Of a stretch of DNA of 17,869 nt, positions 1 to 6,370 are shown piece by piece. The notes below the pieces were generated by a model. The model ran no database searches, was not told where the DNA came from, and saw only the letters and a program-made list of their open reading frames with translations. Position numbers and translations under genes: made by a program. Within the stretch, counting starts at the first letter, position 1. Every line of letters begins with the position of its first letter. Source of the stretch: SHZI01 sp964391025 (GTDB lineage Bacteria > Pseudomonadota > Gammaproteobacteria > Steroidobacterales > GCA-2729495); NCBI GenBank assembly GCA_964391025.1, contig CAYMKJ010000173.1, positions 1-17,869 on the forward strand, in the 5' to 3' direction.

Positions 1-283
1 GGGGCGACGGTGCATTCCTTGCGGAACGCTGCTTCCCTATTTGGTCTTGCTCCGGGTGGGGTTTACCGTGCCGCGAAGTGTTGCCACCCGCGCGGTGCGC
101 TCTTACCGCACCTTTTCACCCTTACCGGGACCCGGGGACTGACCCAGGGGTCCTTAGGCGGTTATTTTCTGTGGCACTTTCCGTAGGCTCGCGCCTCCCA
201 GGCGTTACCTGGCACCCTGCCCGCCGGAGCCCGGACTTTCCTCCCGTGTGCAAGCACACGAGCGATTGCCTGGCCGACTCGCC
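1..283 (-). ncRNA. rnpB: RNase P RNA, class A, 5' part (3' end off the window)
   Basis: This is the catalytic RNA of RNase P, which removes the 5' leader of pre-tRNAs together with the RnpA protein. Read on the minus strand, the hallmark GAGGAAAGTCCGGGCTC core lies near positions 226-244. It is followed by the GGGTGCCAGGTAACGCCTGG stretch, then GGTAAGGGTGAAA and GGTGCGGTAAGAGCGCACCG, then CACGGTAAACCCCACCCGG and CAAATAGG, in the order known from E. coli class A RNA. The 5' end is placed at about 280-283, at GAGTCGGCC, which pairs with the distal end in the family; the exact base is an estimate. E. coli RNA is 377 nt, so roughly the last quarter lies beyond position 1. In Pseudomonas and relatives rnpB sits between rsmI and mraZ; here one lipoprotein gene separates it from rsmI. 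Confidence 0.96.
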
Positions 284-291
284 CGGTCACG

Positions 292-319
292 GTAGCACGA
301 CTCGGTTGCCCGTTAGCAA
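292..319 (-). promoter_or_regulatory. Probable sigma-70 promoter of rnpB
   Basis: On the minus strand, TTGCTA (319 to 314) and TGCTAC (297 to 292) are 16 bases apart and end about 8 bases before the estimated 5' end of rnpB. The hexamers are imperfect, so this is a positional inference; no other start signal is visible in the 91-bp spacer between rnpB and the divergent lipoprotein gene. Confidence 0.4.
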
Positions 320-374
320 TGGGCGGAAACACCGGGTACTCTGCGCCGCTTCCGGACCTCAACAGGAGTCCCTC

Positions 375-1061
375 GTGCGCAGCCTGGCCACCTTCCGCAT
401 AGCGCCGTCGCCAACCTCCCTGTTAGCGCCGGTTCTTGTGCTGCTGGCCGCTGGCTTTCTGAGTGGCTGCACGAGGTCGGTGGTCGTTGATGGCACCTTT
501 ACCGAGGGTATTGCCCGCAGCGGCGGCTTCACCAATATTCTGGTCCTGGGCGTGAGCCCGGAGGTGAACGGGCGCTGCGCATTCGAGTACGCGCTGGCTG
601 CGAATCTCCGGAGTGACGCCGTCAAGGCAACAGCAAGCTGCGCGGTGATGAGCACCAAGGCACAGATCACGCGCGAGGCGATTGAGGGAGTCGCCGCAAC
701 GCTCGGCGCCGACGCGGTGCTCGCGACGAGCCTTATCGCGTCCTCCGCGAAGGCCAAGGAAGGTGGCTCTGCCGACGCTCGCGGCGGCGGCTACTACAAG
801 GCCACCGGCTTCGGCTACGACTACGGCTACTGGGGCGCCTATGGCGTGCCCGTGGTGTATGGCGAGTTTGAGACGGCACCGTCGGTCTTCTCGATCAGCG
901 GCACCGCTGAACTCTCCTCCCGTCTGTTCGAGACTCGTGACGCGACGATCGTCTACAGTTTGGAAACGAAGGCAAAAAGCTTCGATTCCCGTGAAATGGC
1001 CATCGCTGAGATCACCCCCGCTATCGTGGACCGGTTGCTCAAGGACGGACTGGTTCGCTAG
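375..1061 (+). CDS. Uncharacterised outer-membrane-type lipoprotein
   Basis: I do not recognise a named family. The chosen GTG start has a good ribosome binding site (AGGAG, 364-368, six bases upstream) and gives 228 residues. The N-terminus is a lipoprotein signal: arginines at 2 and 8, a hydrophobic stretch at about 16-30, and a lipobox Leu-Ser-Gly-Cys ending at Cys32. Serine follows the cysteine two residues later with no aspartate at +2, which favours the outer membrane. After a short beta-strand-like segment come alternating helical and strand-like stretches, then a glycine/tyrosine-rich patch at about 137-162, which suggests a flexible surface loop, and a regular C-terminal region. The same frame is open back to position 78, but that part lies inside rnpB and is not coding. 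Divergent from rnpB, convergent with rsmI, with which it shares the CTAG stop. Function unknown. Confidence 0.8.
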   Translation: MRSLATFRIAPSPTSLLAPVLVLLAAGFLSGCTRSVVVDGTFTEGIARSGGFTNILVLGVSPEVNGRCAFEYALAANLRSDAVKATASCAVMSTKAQITREAIEGVAATLGADAVLATSLIASSAKAKEGGSADARGGGYYKATGFGYDYGYWGAYGVPVVYGEFETAPSVFSISGTAELSSRLFETRDATIVYSLETKAKSFDSREMAIAEITPAIVDRLLKDGLVR

Positions 1062-1915
1062 CGCCCGCTGGCCAGCCGGTAGGCGGCCTTGCGCGACCCG
1101 CCGGTAATCCGCGCCGCCAGGCTTGCGGCCTGGGCGGCCGGCAGTTCTGCCGCCAGGATGCCCACCACCCGGGCCAGTTCGGCCTCGTCCGGGGCCAGTT
1201 CCGCCCCACTCCCCGCCACCAGCCAGGTGCATTCCCCGCGATCGCCGCCCGGATCGGCACGCACGGCTTCGCGCACCCGGTTGAGGCTGCCCCGGTAGAC
1301 GGTCTCGTGCAGTTTGGTCAGCTCGCGGCCGACGGCCGCGGCACGCTCCGGACCGAACACGGCAATGGCATCGGCCAGCGTGTCGGCCAGCCGATTCGTT
1401 GCCTCATAGAAAACCAGCGTCTCCCCCCGCCGGACCAGTTCCCGCAGCCGGGCGGTGCGGGCCGCGGAGCGGACCGGCAGAAACCCCTCGAAGAAGAACC
1501 TGTCGGTGGGCAATCCGGCCACTGACAGGGCCGCGATGGCCGCGCAGGGGCCAGGCACGGGGCTGACCGACAGGTCGGCCGCACGCAGTGCCGCCAGCAG
1601 CCGGTAGCCGGGATCGCTGATCAGCGGCGTGCCCGCATCGGTGACCAGTGCCACACTGTCCCCGGCGCGCAGGCGCTGCAGGATCTCGTCGACCCGCCCC
1701 GCCTCGTTGTGTTCATGCAGGGACAACAACCGGGTGGTGATGCCGGCGTGGGTTAGCAATTGCCCGGTGTGCCGGGTATCCTCGGCGGCGACGAGTGCGA
1801 CGCTGCCCAGAACCTCTCGCGCACGCGGACTCAGGTCCCCCATGTTCCCAATCGGCGTTGCCACAACATACAGCGTGCCTGGTCGCAACGGCGTGCTGCT
1901 CGCGATTTCACTCAT
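1058..1915 (-). CDS. rsmI: 16S rRNA (cytidine1402-2'-O)-methyltransferase RsmI
   Basis: RsmI 2'-O-methylates C1402 in the decoding centre of 16S rRNA, using S-adenosylmethionine, in the cytoplasm. The 285-residue product matches the usual length of about 286. Family motifs appear in order: ATPIGN (19-24), AEDTRHTG (44-51), the SAM-binding DAGTPLISDPG (93-103), the PGPCA loop (121-125), FFFEGFLP and the VGRELTKLHETVYRG segment. The start is the ATG at 1915, 24 residues before TPIGN as in E. coli; an in-frame ATG at 1924 is possible and the frame runs open to 2077. The 5' end overlaps the proposed start of the divergent lpoA-like gene, and the stop (1058-1060) overlaps that of the lipoprotein gene, leaving no room for a separate terminator. 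Confidence 0.96.
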   Translation of the reverse strand: MSEIASSTPLRPGTLYVVATPIGNMGDLSPRAREVLGSVALVAAEDTRHTGQLLTHAGITTRLLSLHEHNEAGRVDEILQRLRAGDSVALVTDAGTPLISDPGYRLLAALRAADLSVSPVPGPCAAIAALSVAGLPTDRFFFEGFLPVRSAARTARLRELVRRGETLVFYEATNRLADTLADAIAVFGPERAAAVGRELTKLHETVYRGSLNRVREAVRADPGGDRGECTWLVAGSGAELAPDEAELARVVGILAAELPAAQAASLAARITGGSRKAAYRLASGR

Positions 1916-3209
1916 GGTGGTCATTGTCGGAGCAGCGAGCCAGCCCCTGCAACCGGCAGACTCGCCATCGGCACCCCCGGCGGAGGCCGGCAGTTTCCCG
2001 TCGGCCCTAAGCGTCCCTGGCCAGGTCGGCGCCCCCATCGCCAGGGGCATGGTGGACCCCGCCGGGTCCGAGGCCATGCTCGTCGCCCTTTACGTGCCGC
2101 TCTCCGGCCGCCAGCAGGCCCTCGGCACGGCCATCCGCGACGGTTTCATCGCGGCCCATCTCGGGGTGCCCGCCAGCCGGCGCTTCAGCACACTGATCAT
2201 CGACGAAGCACGGGTGAGCGCCGCGGAAGCCCACCGCCAGGCTCTGGCAGCCGGCGCGCGGGTGCTCGTCGGCCCACTACTCAAGGAATCCGTGCAGGCC
2301 CTGGCGCCGCTCGTGGGCGACCTGGCAGGGCCTTTGCCCGGACAGATACCCGTCCTCGCCCTCAATAACCTGGCCGATACGGACCCGGGCAGCGGCGGAC
2401 TGTGGCAATTCGGTCTCGCCCCGGAAGACGAAGCCCGGGAGATTGCCGCCCGGGCCAGCGCGCTCGGGCAGCTTCGAGCCATCGTGCTGATCCCGGCCAG
2501 TGAGTGGGGACAGCGGTTGCTGGCAGCCTTCACCGCGGAGTTCACGATACTGGGCGGCGTCGTGGTGGACACCCGCACGTATCTCCCCGGTGCGGCCGAC
2601 TTCACGGTGCCCATCCGCAGCCTGTTGCTGACGACGGACGCCACCACTGCCCCGCCACCAGGTGCCGCGACAAATCCGGGCGAAAAACCCAGTTTGGCGC
2701 CGGGACGGCGGCAGGACGTGGACCTTATCCTCGTTGCTGCCAATAGCAGCAACGGGAGACAGATTGTGCCCCAGCTCAAATTTTTCGGCGCCGGCGACCT
2801 TCCCACCTACAGCACTTCCCAGATCTGGGAGGACGGTGGGACCGACGAGGACGACCTGAACGGCGTGGTCTTTCCCGACAGCCCCTGGATAATCGCGCCG
2901 GACGGTCGCCATCGGGTCGTGAAGAACGGATTGGTTCGCCACGGGGGCAGGGCAGCGCTCAGCGTGTCGCGGCTCTATGCCCTGGGCTACGACGCCTACC
3001 AGCTGCTGCCCGACATCCTGCGCCAGGCAGCGCCGGGCCCGTTCGAAGCGGGCGAGATTCCCGGGGCCACGGGCGTGTTGTACGCCGACACGGCCGGACG
3101 TATTCATCGGCGTCTCTCGTTCGCGGAAATCCGCGGGGGACGCCCAATACCCTTGCCAGCGCCCCTGCCAATATTGCCGCCAACACCATTGCCGCCGGCC
3201 GGCACTTAA
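1875..3209 (+). CDS. lpoA: LpoA/LppC-type penicillin-binding protein activator, short form
   Basis: E. coli LpoA is an outer-membrane lipoprotein that activates PBP1A. This protein matches only the C-terminal LppC domain, a periplasmic-binding-protein-like fold. From about residue 69 it reads ALYVPLSGRQQALGTAIRDG, the canonical opening, and at about 293-315 it has the GRQIVPQLKFFGAGDLP-TYSTSQIW block followed by DLNGVVFPDSPW. With the GTG start it is 444 residues against 678 in E. coli, and the N-terminal TPR-like domain is missing. A hydrophobic segment (7-21) resembles a signal peptide, but there is no cysteine near it, so no lipid anchor is visible. The start is uncertain: ATG 1842 and later codons are alternatives, no clear ribosome binding site was seen, and the 5' end overlaps divergent rsmI. 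yraN follows 20 bp downstream. Confidence 0.87.
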   Translation: MPGRNGVLLAISLMVVIVGAASQPLQPADSPSAPPAEAGSFPSALSVPGQVGAPIARGMVDPAGSEAMLVALYVPLSGRQQALGTAIRDGFIAAHLGVPASRRFSTLIIDEARVSAAEAHRQALAAGARVLVGPLLKESVQALAPLVGDLAGPLPGQIPVLALNNLADTDPGSGGLWQFGLAPEDEAREIAARASALGQLRAIVLIPASEWGQRLLAAFTAEFTILGGVVVDTRTYLPGAADFTVPIRSLLLTTDATTAPPPGAATNPGEKPSLAPGRRQDVDLILVAANSSNGRQIVPQLKFFGAGDLPTYSTSQIWEDGGTDEDDLNGVVFPDSPWIIAPDGRHRVVKNGLVRHGGRAALSVSRLYALGYDAYQLLPDILRQAAPGPFEAGEIPGATGVLYADTAGRIHRRLSFAEIRGGRPIPLPAPLPILPPTPLPPAGT

Positions 3210-3229
3210 GGGACCAAAGGGCCACCGCC

Positions 3230-3619
3230 GTGACGCCGGGTGCCCGGCATCTCCAGCACGGGATGGCCGCCGAGGCGCTGGCGGCCCGCTACCTGGCAAA
3301 CCAGGGGCTCTTGCTCCTCACCCGCAACTTCCGGGCCCGGGTCGGGGAACTGGATCTGGTGATGACGGCGCAGAACGTGCTCGTCGTCGTCGAAGTGCGA
3401 GCCCGCCGGAAGACCAACGTCGCGACGCCCGCCGCCACCATCAACCGCAGCAAGCAACGGCGGCTGATCGGGGCCACCCGGTACTTCCTCCTGCGCTACC
3501 GGCAGTTCGCCAGCTGGCCGGTGCGCTTCGACGTGGTGGAAATCACGGGCGAACTCGCCGACCCGGTTATCCGCTGGAGCCGCGCCGCCTTCTCGCTGGA
3601 TGACGTGGCGGGCCGTTGA
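3230..3619 (+). CDS. yraN: YraN family (UPF0102) endonuclease-like protein
   Basis: Small conserved protein of 129 residues, typical for the family; function not established, but the fold belongs to the restriction-endonuclease-like group. The characteristic order is present: GMAAEALAARYLANQG (11-26), TRNFRARVGELDLV (31-44) and VVVEVRARR (52-60). Glu40, Asp42 and Glu55 are the expected metal-binding residues; Arg57 stands where many nucleases have lysine. The GTG start at 3230 has AAGG nine bases upstream (3217-3220); ATG 3263 is an alternative. It lies 20 bp after lpoA and runs close to the next gene, in the conserved lpoA-yraN-gmhA/diaA order, so the three are probably cotranscribed. Confidence 0.93.
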   Translation: MTPGARHLQHGMAAEALAARYLANQGLLLLTRNFRARVGELDLVMTAQNVLVVVEVRARRKTNVATPAATINRSKQRRLIGATRYFLLRYRQFASWPVRFDVVEITGELADPVIRWSRAAFSLDDVAGR

Positions 3620-3663
3620 GCACCCGCCGTATCATGGAGCTTTGCGCCAGGCTGGAGACGCTG

Positions 3664-4254
3664 ATGTCCCTTACGGACGCCATACGCGGCCACTTCGCCG
3701 AAAGCATTGCCACGAAGCAGGCCGCCATGGCCGTACTCGTCGCGCCCATCGCAGCGGCCACAGACCTGCTCACGGGCGCCCTGCGCGCCGGCGGCAAGAT
3801 CTTGAGTTGCGGCAACGGAGGCTCCGCCGGCGATGCGCAGCACTTCTCGGCCGAGCTCTTGAACCGCTTCGAGCGCGAGCGCCCGGGCCTGTCGGCCATG
3901 GCACTGTCGACGGACACCTCCACGCTCACGTCCATCGCCAACGACTACGCCTATGAGCAGGTCTTCTCGAAACAAGTCACGGCTCTCGGCCGGCCCGGCG
4001 ACGCCCTGCTGGCCATCTCAACGTCGGGCAATTCCCCCAACGTAGTGGCCGCCATTCACGCCGCCCACGAATGCAACCTGCGTGTGGTCGCCCTGACCGG
4101 CCGGAATGGCGGTCGCATCGCCGGGGCGCTGCGTGCGGGTGACGTGGAGATCCGGGTGCCGGCCGAGCGCACGGCCCGCATCCAGGAAGTGCACCTCGTG
4201 GTGATCCACTGCCTCTGCGACGGCATCGACCGCACGCTCTACGGGGCGCCCTAG
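3664..4254 (+). CDS. gmhA: SIS-domain phosphoheptose isomerase (GmhA/DiaA family)
   Basis: The family includes GmhA, which converts sedoheptulose 7-phosphate to D-glycero-manno-heptose 7-phosphate for LPS core synthesis, and DiaA, a DnaA-binding replication regulator. The ATG at 3664 has GGAG (3654-3657) six bases upstream and gives 196 residues, equal to E. coli DiaA; an upstream TTG at 3616 is in frame but poorer. The SIS core shows KILSCGNGGSAGDAQHF (45-61) and AISTSGNS (117-124). Overall wording (NRFERERPG, RIQE-HL, HCLCDGID) resembles DiaA. All four residues equivalent to the GmhA zinc ligands are nevertheless present: His60, Glu64, Gln174 and His182. E. coli DiaA, as I recall it, lacks the second and fourth. 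I therefore favour isomerase activity, as annotated at this locus in Pseudomonas, but a DiaA role is not excluded. dolP does not follow. Confidence 0.9.
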   Translation: MSLTDAIRGHFAESIATKQAAMAVLVAPIAAATDLLTGALRAGGKILSCGNGGSAGDAQHFSAELLNRFERERPGLSAMALSTDTSTLTSIANDYAYEQVFSKQVTALGRPGDALLAISTSGNSPNVVAAIHAAHECNLRVVALTGRNGGRIAGALRAGDVEIRVPAERTARIQEVHLVVIHCLCDGIDRTLYGAP

Positions 4255-4328
4255 GAGCGCCGACCGGCGCGACCACGCACGACCGCTGCCGTGGTACATC
4301 CCGCGGCCACCGGGTGGAGACCCCGGCC

Positions 4329-4473
4329 GCTACCGGGAGTACCGGGTGAGCGCGGCCGAGGCACCACCCGTCGTCCGCTCGGTACCGACGCAGGAGTCGC
4401 CGAAGCGGGATCACCGCAGCAGCGGCCCCCCGGTGGGTGTCCTTTCCGGCGCTCACCGGGTACTCCCGGTAGC
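4329..4473. repeat. Paired REP/BIME-like inverted repeat
   Basis: Two 25-base arms, 4329-4353 and 4449-4473, are reverse complements at 24 of 25 positions and are separated by 95 bases. Similarity continues more loosely inward for about 20 bases. The right arm itself folds as a hairpin with ACCGGG and CCCGGT around a four-base loop; the left arm carries the one mismatch. Two opposed short hairpins form the classic bacterial interspersed mosaic element layout. The 283-bp gene-free spacer (4255-4537) between gmhA and sspB holds this pair plus a second repeat and no convincing gene. Confidence 0.7.
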
Positions 4474-4515
4474 CGGACAGGATTTCCCGCCGGGGGGCCG
4501 CGGGCTACGGAGTTC

Positions 4516-4541
4516 GCAGTCGCGGCTGAAGTCGCTCCTAC
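4516..4541 (-). repeat. REP-like element overlapping the sspB stop codon
   Basis: On the minus strand this reads GTAGGAGCGACTTCAGCCGC followed by GACTGC. It closely resembles the GTAGGAGCGRCTTCAGYCGCGAC repeats I remember from Pseudomonas, Xanthomonas and Stenotrophomonas genomes, which are associated with RAYT transposases. The internal hairpin (GCGAC, TTCA, GCCGC) has one mismatch. The sspB stop TAG (4540-4538) forms part of the repeat. It may also shield the 3' end of the pet-ssp transcript. The copy-number claim rests on memory, as only one copy is visible in this window. Confidence 0.6.
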
Positions 4542-4891
4542 CGGACGAGCTTGAGCGCAGGCCTGCCGGCGGGTGGCGTCGTTGGGGCTGGTGGCTCGGG
4601 TGGAGGTGCCTCGCCGGACGGCGCGTACTCGTCGGTCGGAAACACGAGCCCCTCGCCCGTCTCCCGCGCATAGATACCGAGGACCGCCGCGAGGGGCGCG
4701 CACACTTTGCGCGGGACGCCGCCGAAGCGGGCGTCGAAACTGACCTCGTCGTTGGTGAGCTCGAGACGACTGGTGGCGGAATAGCTCACGTTCAGGATAA
4801 TGCGCCCGTCCTGCACGTGCTGCTCAGGCACGGCGACTCCCGGCTGGGTGGCGTCCACGACCAGATGCGGCGTCTGGCCGTTGTCAGTCAT
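4538..4891 (-). CDS. sspB: ClpXP protease specificity-enhancing factor SspB
   Basis: SspB binds ssrA-tagged and other substrates and delivers them to ClpXP. From the ATG the product is 117 residues: TPHLVVDATQPGVAVP, DGRIILNVS, LTNDEVSFDARFGGVPR and PLAAVLGIYARE match the SspB fold. An acidic/proline-rich linker then leads to the C-terminal GRPALKLVR, the ClpX-binding tail. However, the same frame continues upstream of the ATG with 16 more SspB-like residues (4939-4892: VATPKRPYLLRALHQW), the conserved first helix. No ATG, GTG or TTG occurs there before the upstream stop. Either a non-standard codon is used, the start mutated, or the base call is wrong. GGAG lies 8 bases before GTA (4939-4937), which overlaps the sspA stop. 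Coupled to sspA in an operon. Confidence 0.9.
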   Translation of the reverse strand: MTDNGQTPHLVVDATQPGVAVPEQHVQDGRIILNVSYSATSRLELTNDEVSFDARFGGVPRKVCAPLAAVLGIYARETGEGLVFPTDEYAPSGEAPPPEPPAPTTPPAGRPALKLVR

Positions 4892-4935
4892 CCACTGGTG
4901 GAGGGCCCGCAGCAGGTAGGGCCGCTTCGGCGTGG

Positions 4936-5589
4936 CTACTGTCGCATCTCCATTTCGGCCTCGGTCAGGCTCTCCCGAAAGGAGTGCCGGGCGAAGATGC
5001 CGTCCATGTACTTCCGGATCGGCTGGGCGCCGTGGCCGCTGAGTTCAATGCCGTACACGGGCAGACGCCAGAGCAACGGCGCGACGCTGGCATCCACCAG
5101 CGAGAATTCGTCGCTAAGGAAATAGCGCCTGGCTGCAAACACCTCCGCGCTTGACAGCAGGCTTTCCTGCAACACCTTGCGGGTCTGGACGGTCTGCTTG
5201 CGATCAGTTGCCTTCCTGCACTGCTCCGCCATCGTGTACCAGTCCTTCTCGACCCGGTACAGGGCCAGCCGGACCTGCGCCCGGCTGACCGGGTCCACCG
5301 GCATCAGCGGCGGGTGCGGAAAGCGTTCGTCGATGTATTCCATGATCACCCGGGAGTCGTAGAGCACCAGGTCCCGGTCAAGGAGGGTCGGTGTGGAGTG
5401 GTAGGGATTGAGATCGAGAAGGTCTTCGGGAAGGTCATCGTCCTGCACGCTGATGATGTCGATGACTATGCCCTTCTCGGCGAGCACGATCCGGGCGCGA
5501 TGGCTGTCGATCGAGGCGGGATCGGAATAGAGCGTCATGGCCGCTCGCCGCCCCGTCTTGCTCCCTGGACTGTTCCACTCGTCGGACAC
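4936..5589 (-). CDS. sspA: Stringent starvation protein A
   Basis: SspA binds RNA polymerase holoenzyme and alters promoter choice during stationary phase and stress. The GST-like fold is clear: MTLYSDPASIDSHRARIVLA (18-37), DLNPYHSTPTLLDRDL (59-74), the RFPHPPLMP surface motif (89-97) implicated in polymerase binding, RVEKDWYTM and YFLSDEFSLVDASVAPLLWRLP. Glutathione-binding residues are not expected in this family. The GTG at 5589 follows the petC stop immediately and has AAGGA ten bases upstream, giving 217 residues; ATG 5538 (200 residues) is the alternative, and E. coli SspA has 10 residues before the same MTL. Its stop overlaps the start region of sspB. Position after petABC is typical of Pseudomonas and relatives. 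Confidence 0.96.
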   Translation of the reverse strand: MSDEWNSPGSKTGRRAAMTLYSDPASIDSHRARIVLAEKGIVIDIISVQDDDLPEDLLDLNPYHSTPTLLDRDLVLYDSRVIMEYIDERFPHPPLMPVDPVSRAQVRLALYRVEKDWYTMAEQCRKATDRKQTVQTRKVLQESLLSSAEVFAARRYFLSDEFSLVDASVAPLLWRLPVYGIELSGHGAQPIRKYMDGIFARHSFRESLTEAEMEMRQ

Positions 5590-6363
5590 CTACCTGACGT
5601 CCTTCCAAATCTCCTGTTTGAGGAAGTAGGCAAACACACCGAAGACCAGCAGGAAGGCAACGACCAGCATGCCAAGGCTCTGCCGCTTCAGCTTCATCGG
5701 CTCAGCGATGTAGTCCAGGAAGTTCACGGTGTCCCGCACGAACTCGTCGTATTTCTCAGGCGTGAGCTTGCCGGGAGAAACCTGTTCGAACTTGCGGAAC
5801 ACAAGTTGAGTGGCGCCCTTGTGCTCCTCTTCCTCGAATTTAGCCTTCTGCAGCCCCTGCAGTTCCCACAGCACATGGGGCATGGCGACGTTCGGCAGCA
5901 TCAGGTTGTTGACGCCGGCAGGGCGTGCGGGGTCCACGTAGAAGGTCCGCAGGAAGTTGTAGATGTAGTCCGGACCTTTTGACCGTGCCAACAGCGAGAG
6001 GTCCGGCGGTGCGATGCCGAACCACCTCTGGCCATCCGCAGGCCGCATCGCGATGTCCATGGTCTCCGTGGGCCTGGCGGCGCCGAACATCAGGTTGTCA
6101 ATCACCTGCTCCTCGGTCATGCCGAGGTCGCGCGCCAGCTGGTTGTAACGGACGTATTTCGCCGAATGACACCCCTGGCAGTAATTGACGAAGTTGCGTG
6201 CCCCACGTTGCAGGGAGGCCACGTTCGCCAAGTCGTTGTTGGCCAGGTCGTGCAGACCGGCGTCCTCCGACGCCAGGACCGGTAATGCGCCGGCGAGAAT
6301 CAGCACACCGACAAACACGCTGAAGCTGGATCGCGGATGTTGCTGCAGAGAGTTACGGACCAT
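5590..6363 (-). CDS. petC: Cytochrome c1 of the bc1 complex
   Basis: Membrane-anchored c-type cytochrome that passes electrons from the Rieske centre to soluble cytochrome c. The ATG at 6363 lies 8 bp after the petB stop, with GGTGA just upstream, and gives 257 residues; the frame is open to 6396. A signal peptide with hydrophobic core at 14-31 ends near ALPVLAS. The haem attachment site is Cys62-Gln-Gly-Cys65-His66. WFGIAPPDLS (114-123) is the conserved haem-domain block, and Met161 in VAMPHVLWE is the expected sixth ligand. A single C-terminal membrane helix (about 229-247) anchors it, followed by KQEIWKDVR on the cytoplasmic side. Third gene of petABC. Confidence 0.96.
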   Translation of the reverse strand: MVRNSLQQHPRSSFSVFVGVLILAGALPVLASEDAGLHDLANNDLANVASLQRGARNFVNYCQGCHSAKYVRYNQLARDLGMTEEQVIDNLMFGAARPTETMDIAMRPADGQRWFGIAPPDLSLLARSKGPDYIYNFLRTFYVDPARPAGVNNLMLPNVAMPHVLWELQGLQKAKFEEEEHKGATQLVFRKFEQVSPGKLTPEKYDEFVRDTVNFLDYIAEPMKLKRQSLGMLVVAFLLVFGVFAYFLKQEIWKDVR

Positions 6364-6370
6364 GACGAAC

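Noticed and set aside
78..374. N-terminal extension of the lipoprotein frame back to position 78
   Set aside because: This stretch is the conserved core and 5' end of rnpB on the other strand; the signal peptide and ribosome binding site both point to the GTG at 375.
423..1232. A 269-codon minus-strand frame across the lipoprotein gene and the end of rsmI
   Set aside because: Gly/Arg-rich translation, overlaps rsmI on the same strand in another frame, and lacks any recognisable domain.
2277..3299. A 340-codon minus-strand frame opposite the lpoA-like gene
   Set aside because: Low-complexity Arg/Gly/Pro-rich translation without motifs or ribosome binding site; the plus strand carries clear LppC-domain blocks.
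4251..4703. Open frames on both strands across the gmhA-sspB spacer
   Set aside because: They are generated by the GC-rich repeats, give Arg/Gly/Pro-rich translations, and overlap sspB in the wrong frame.
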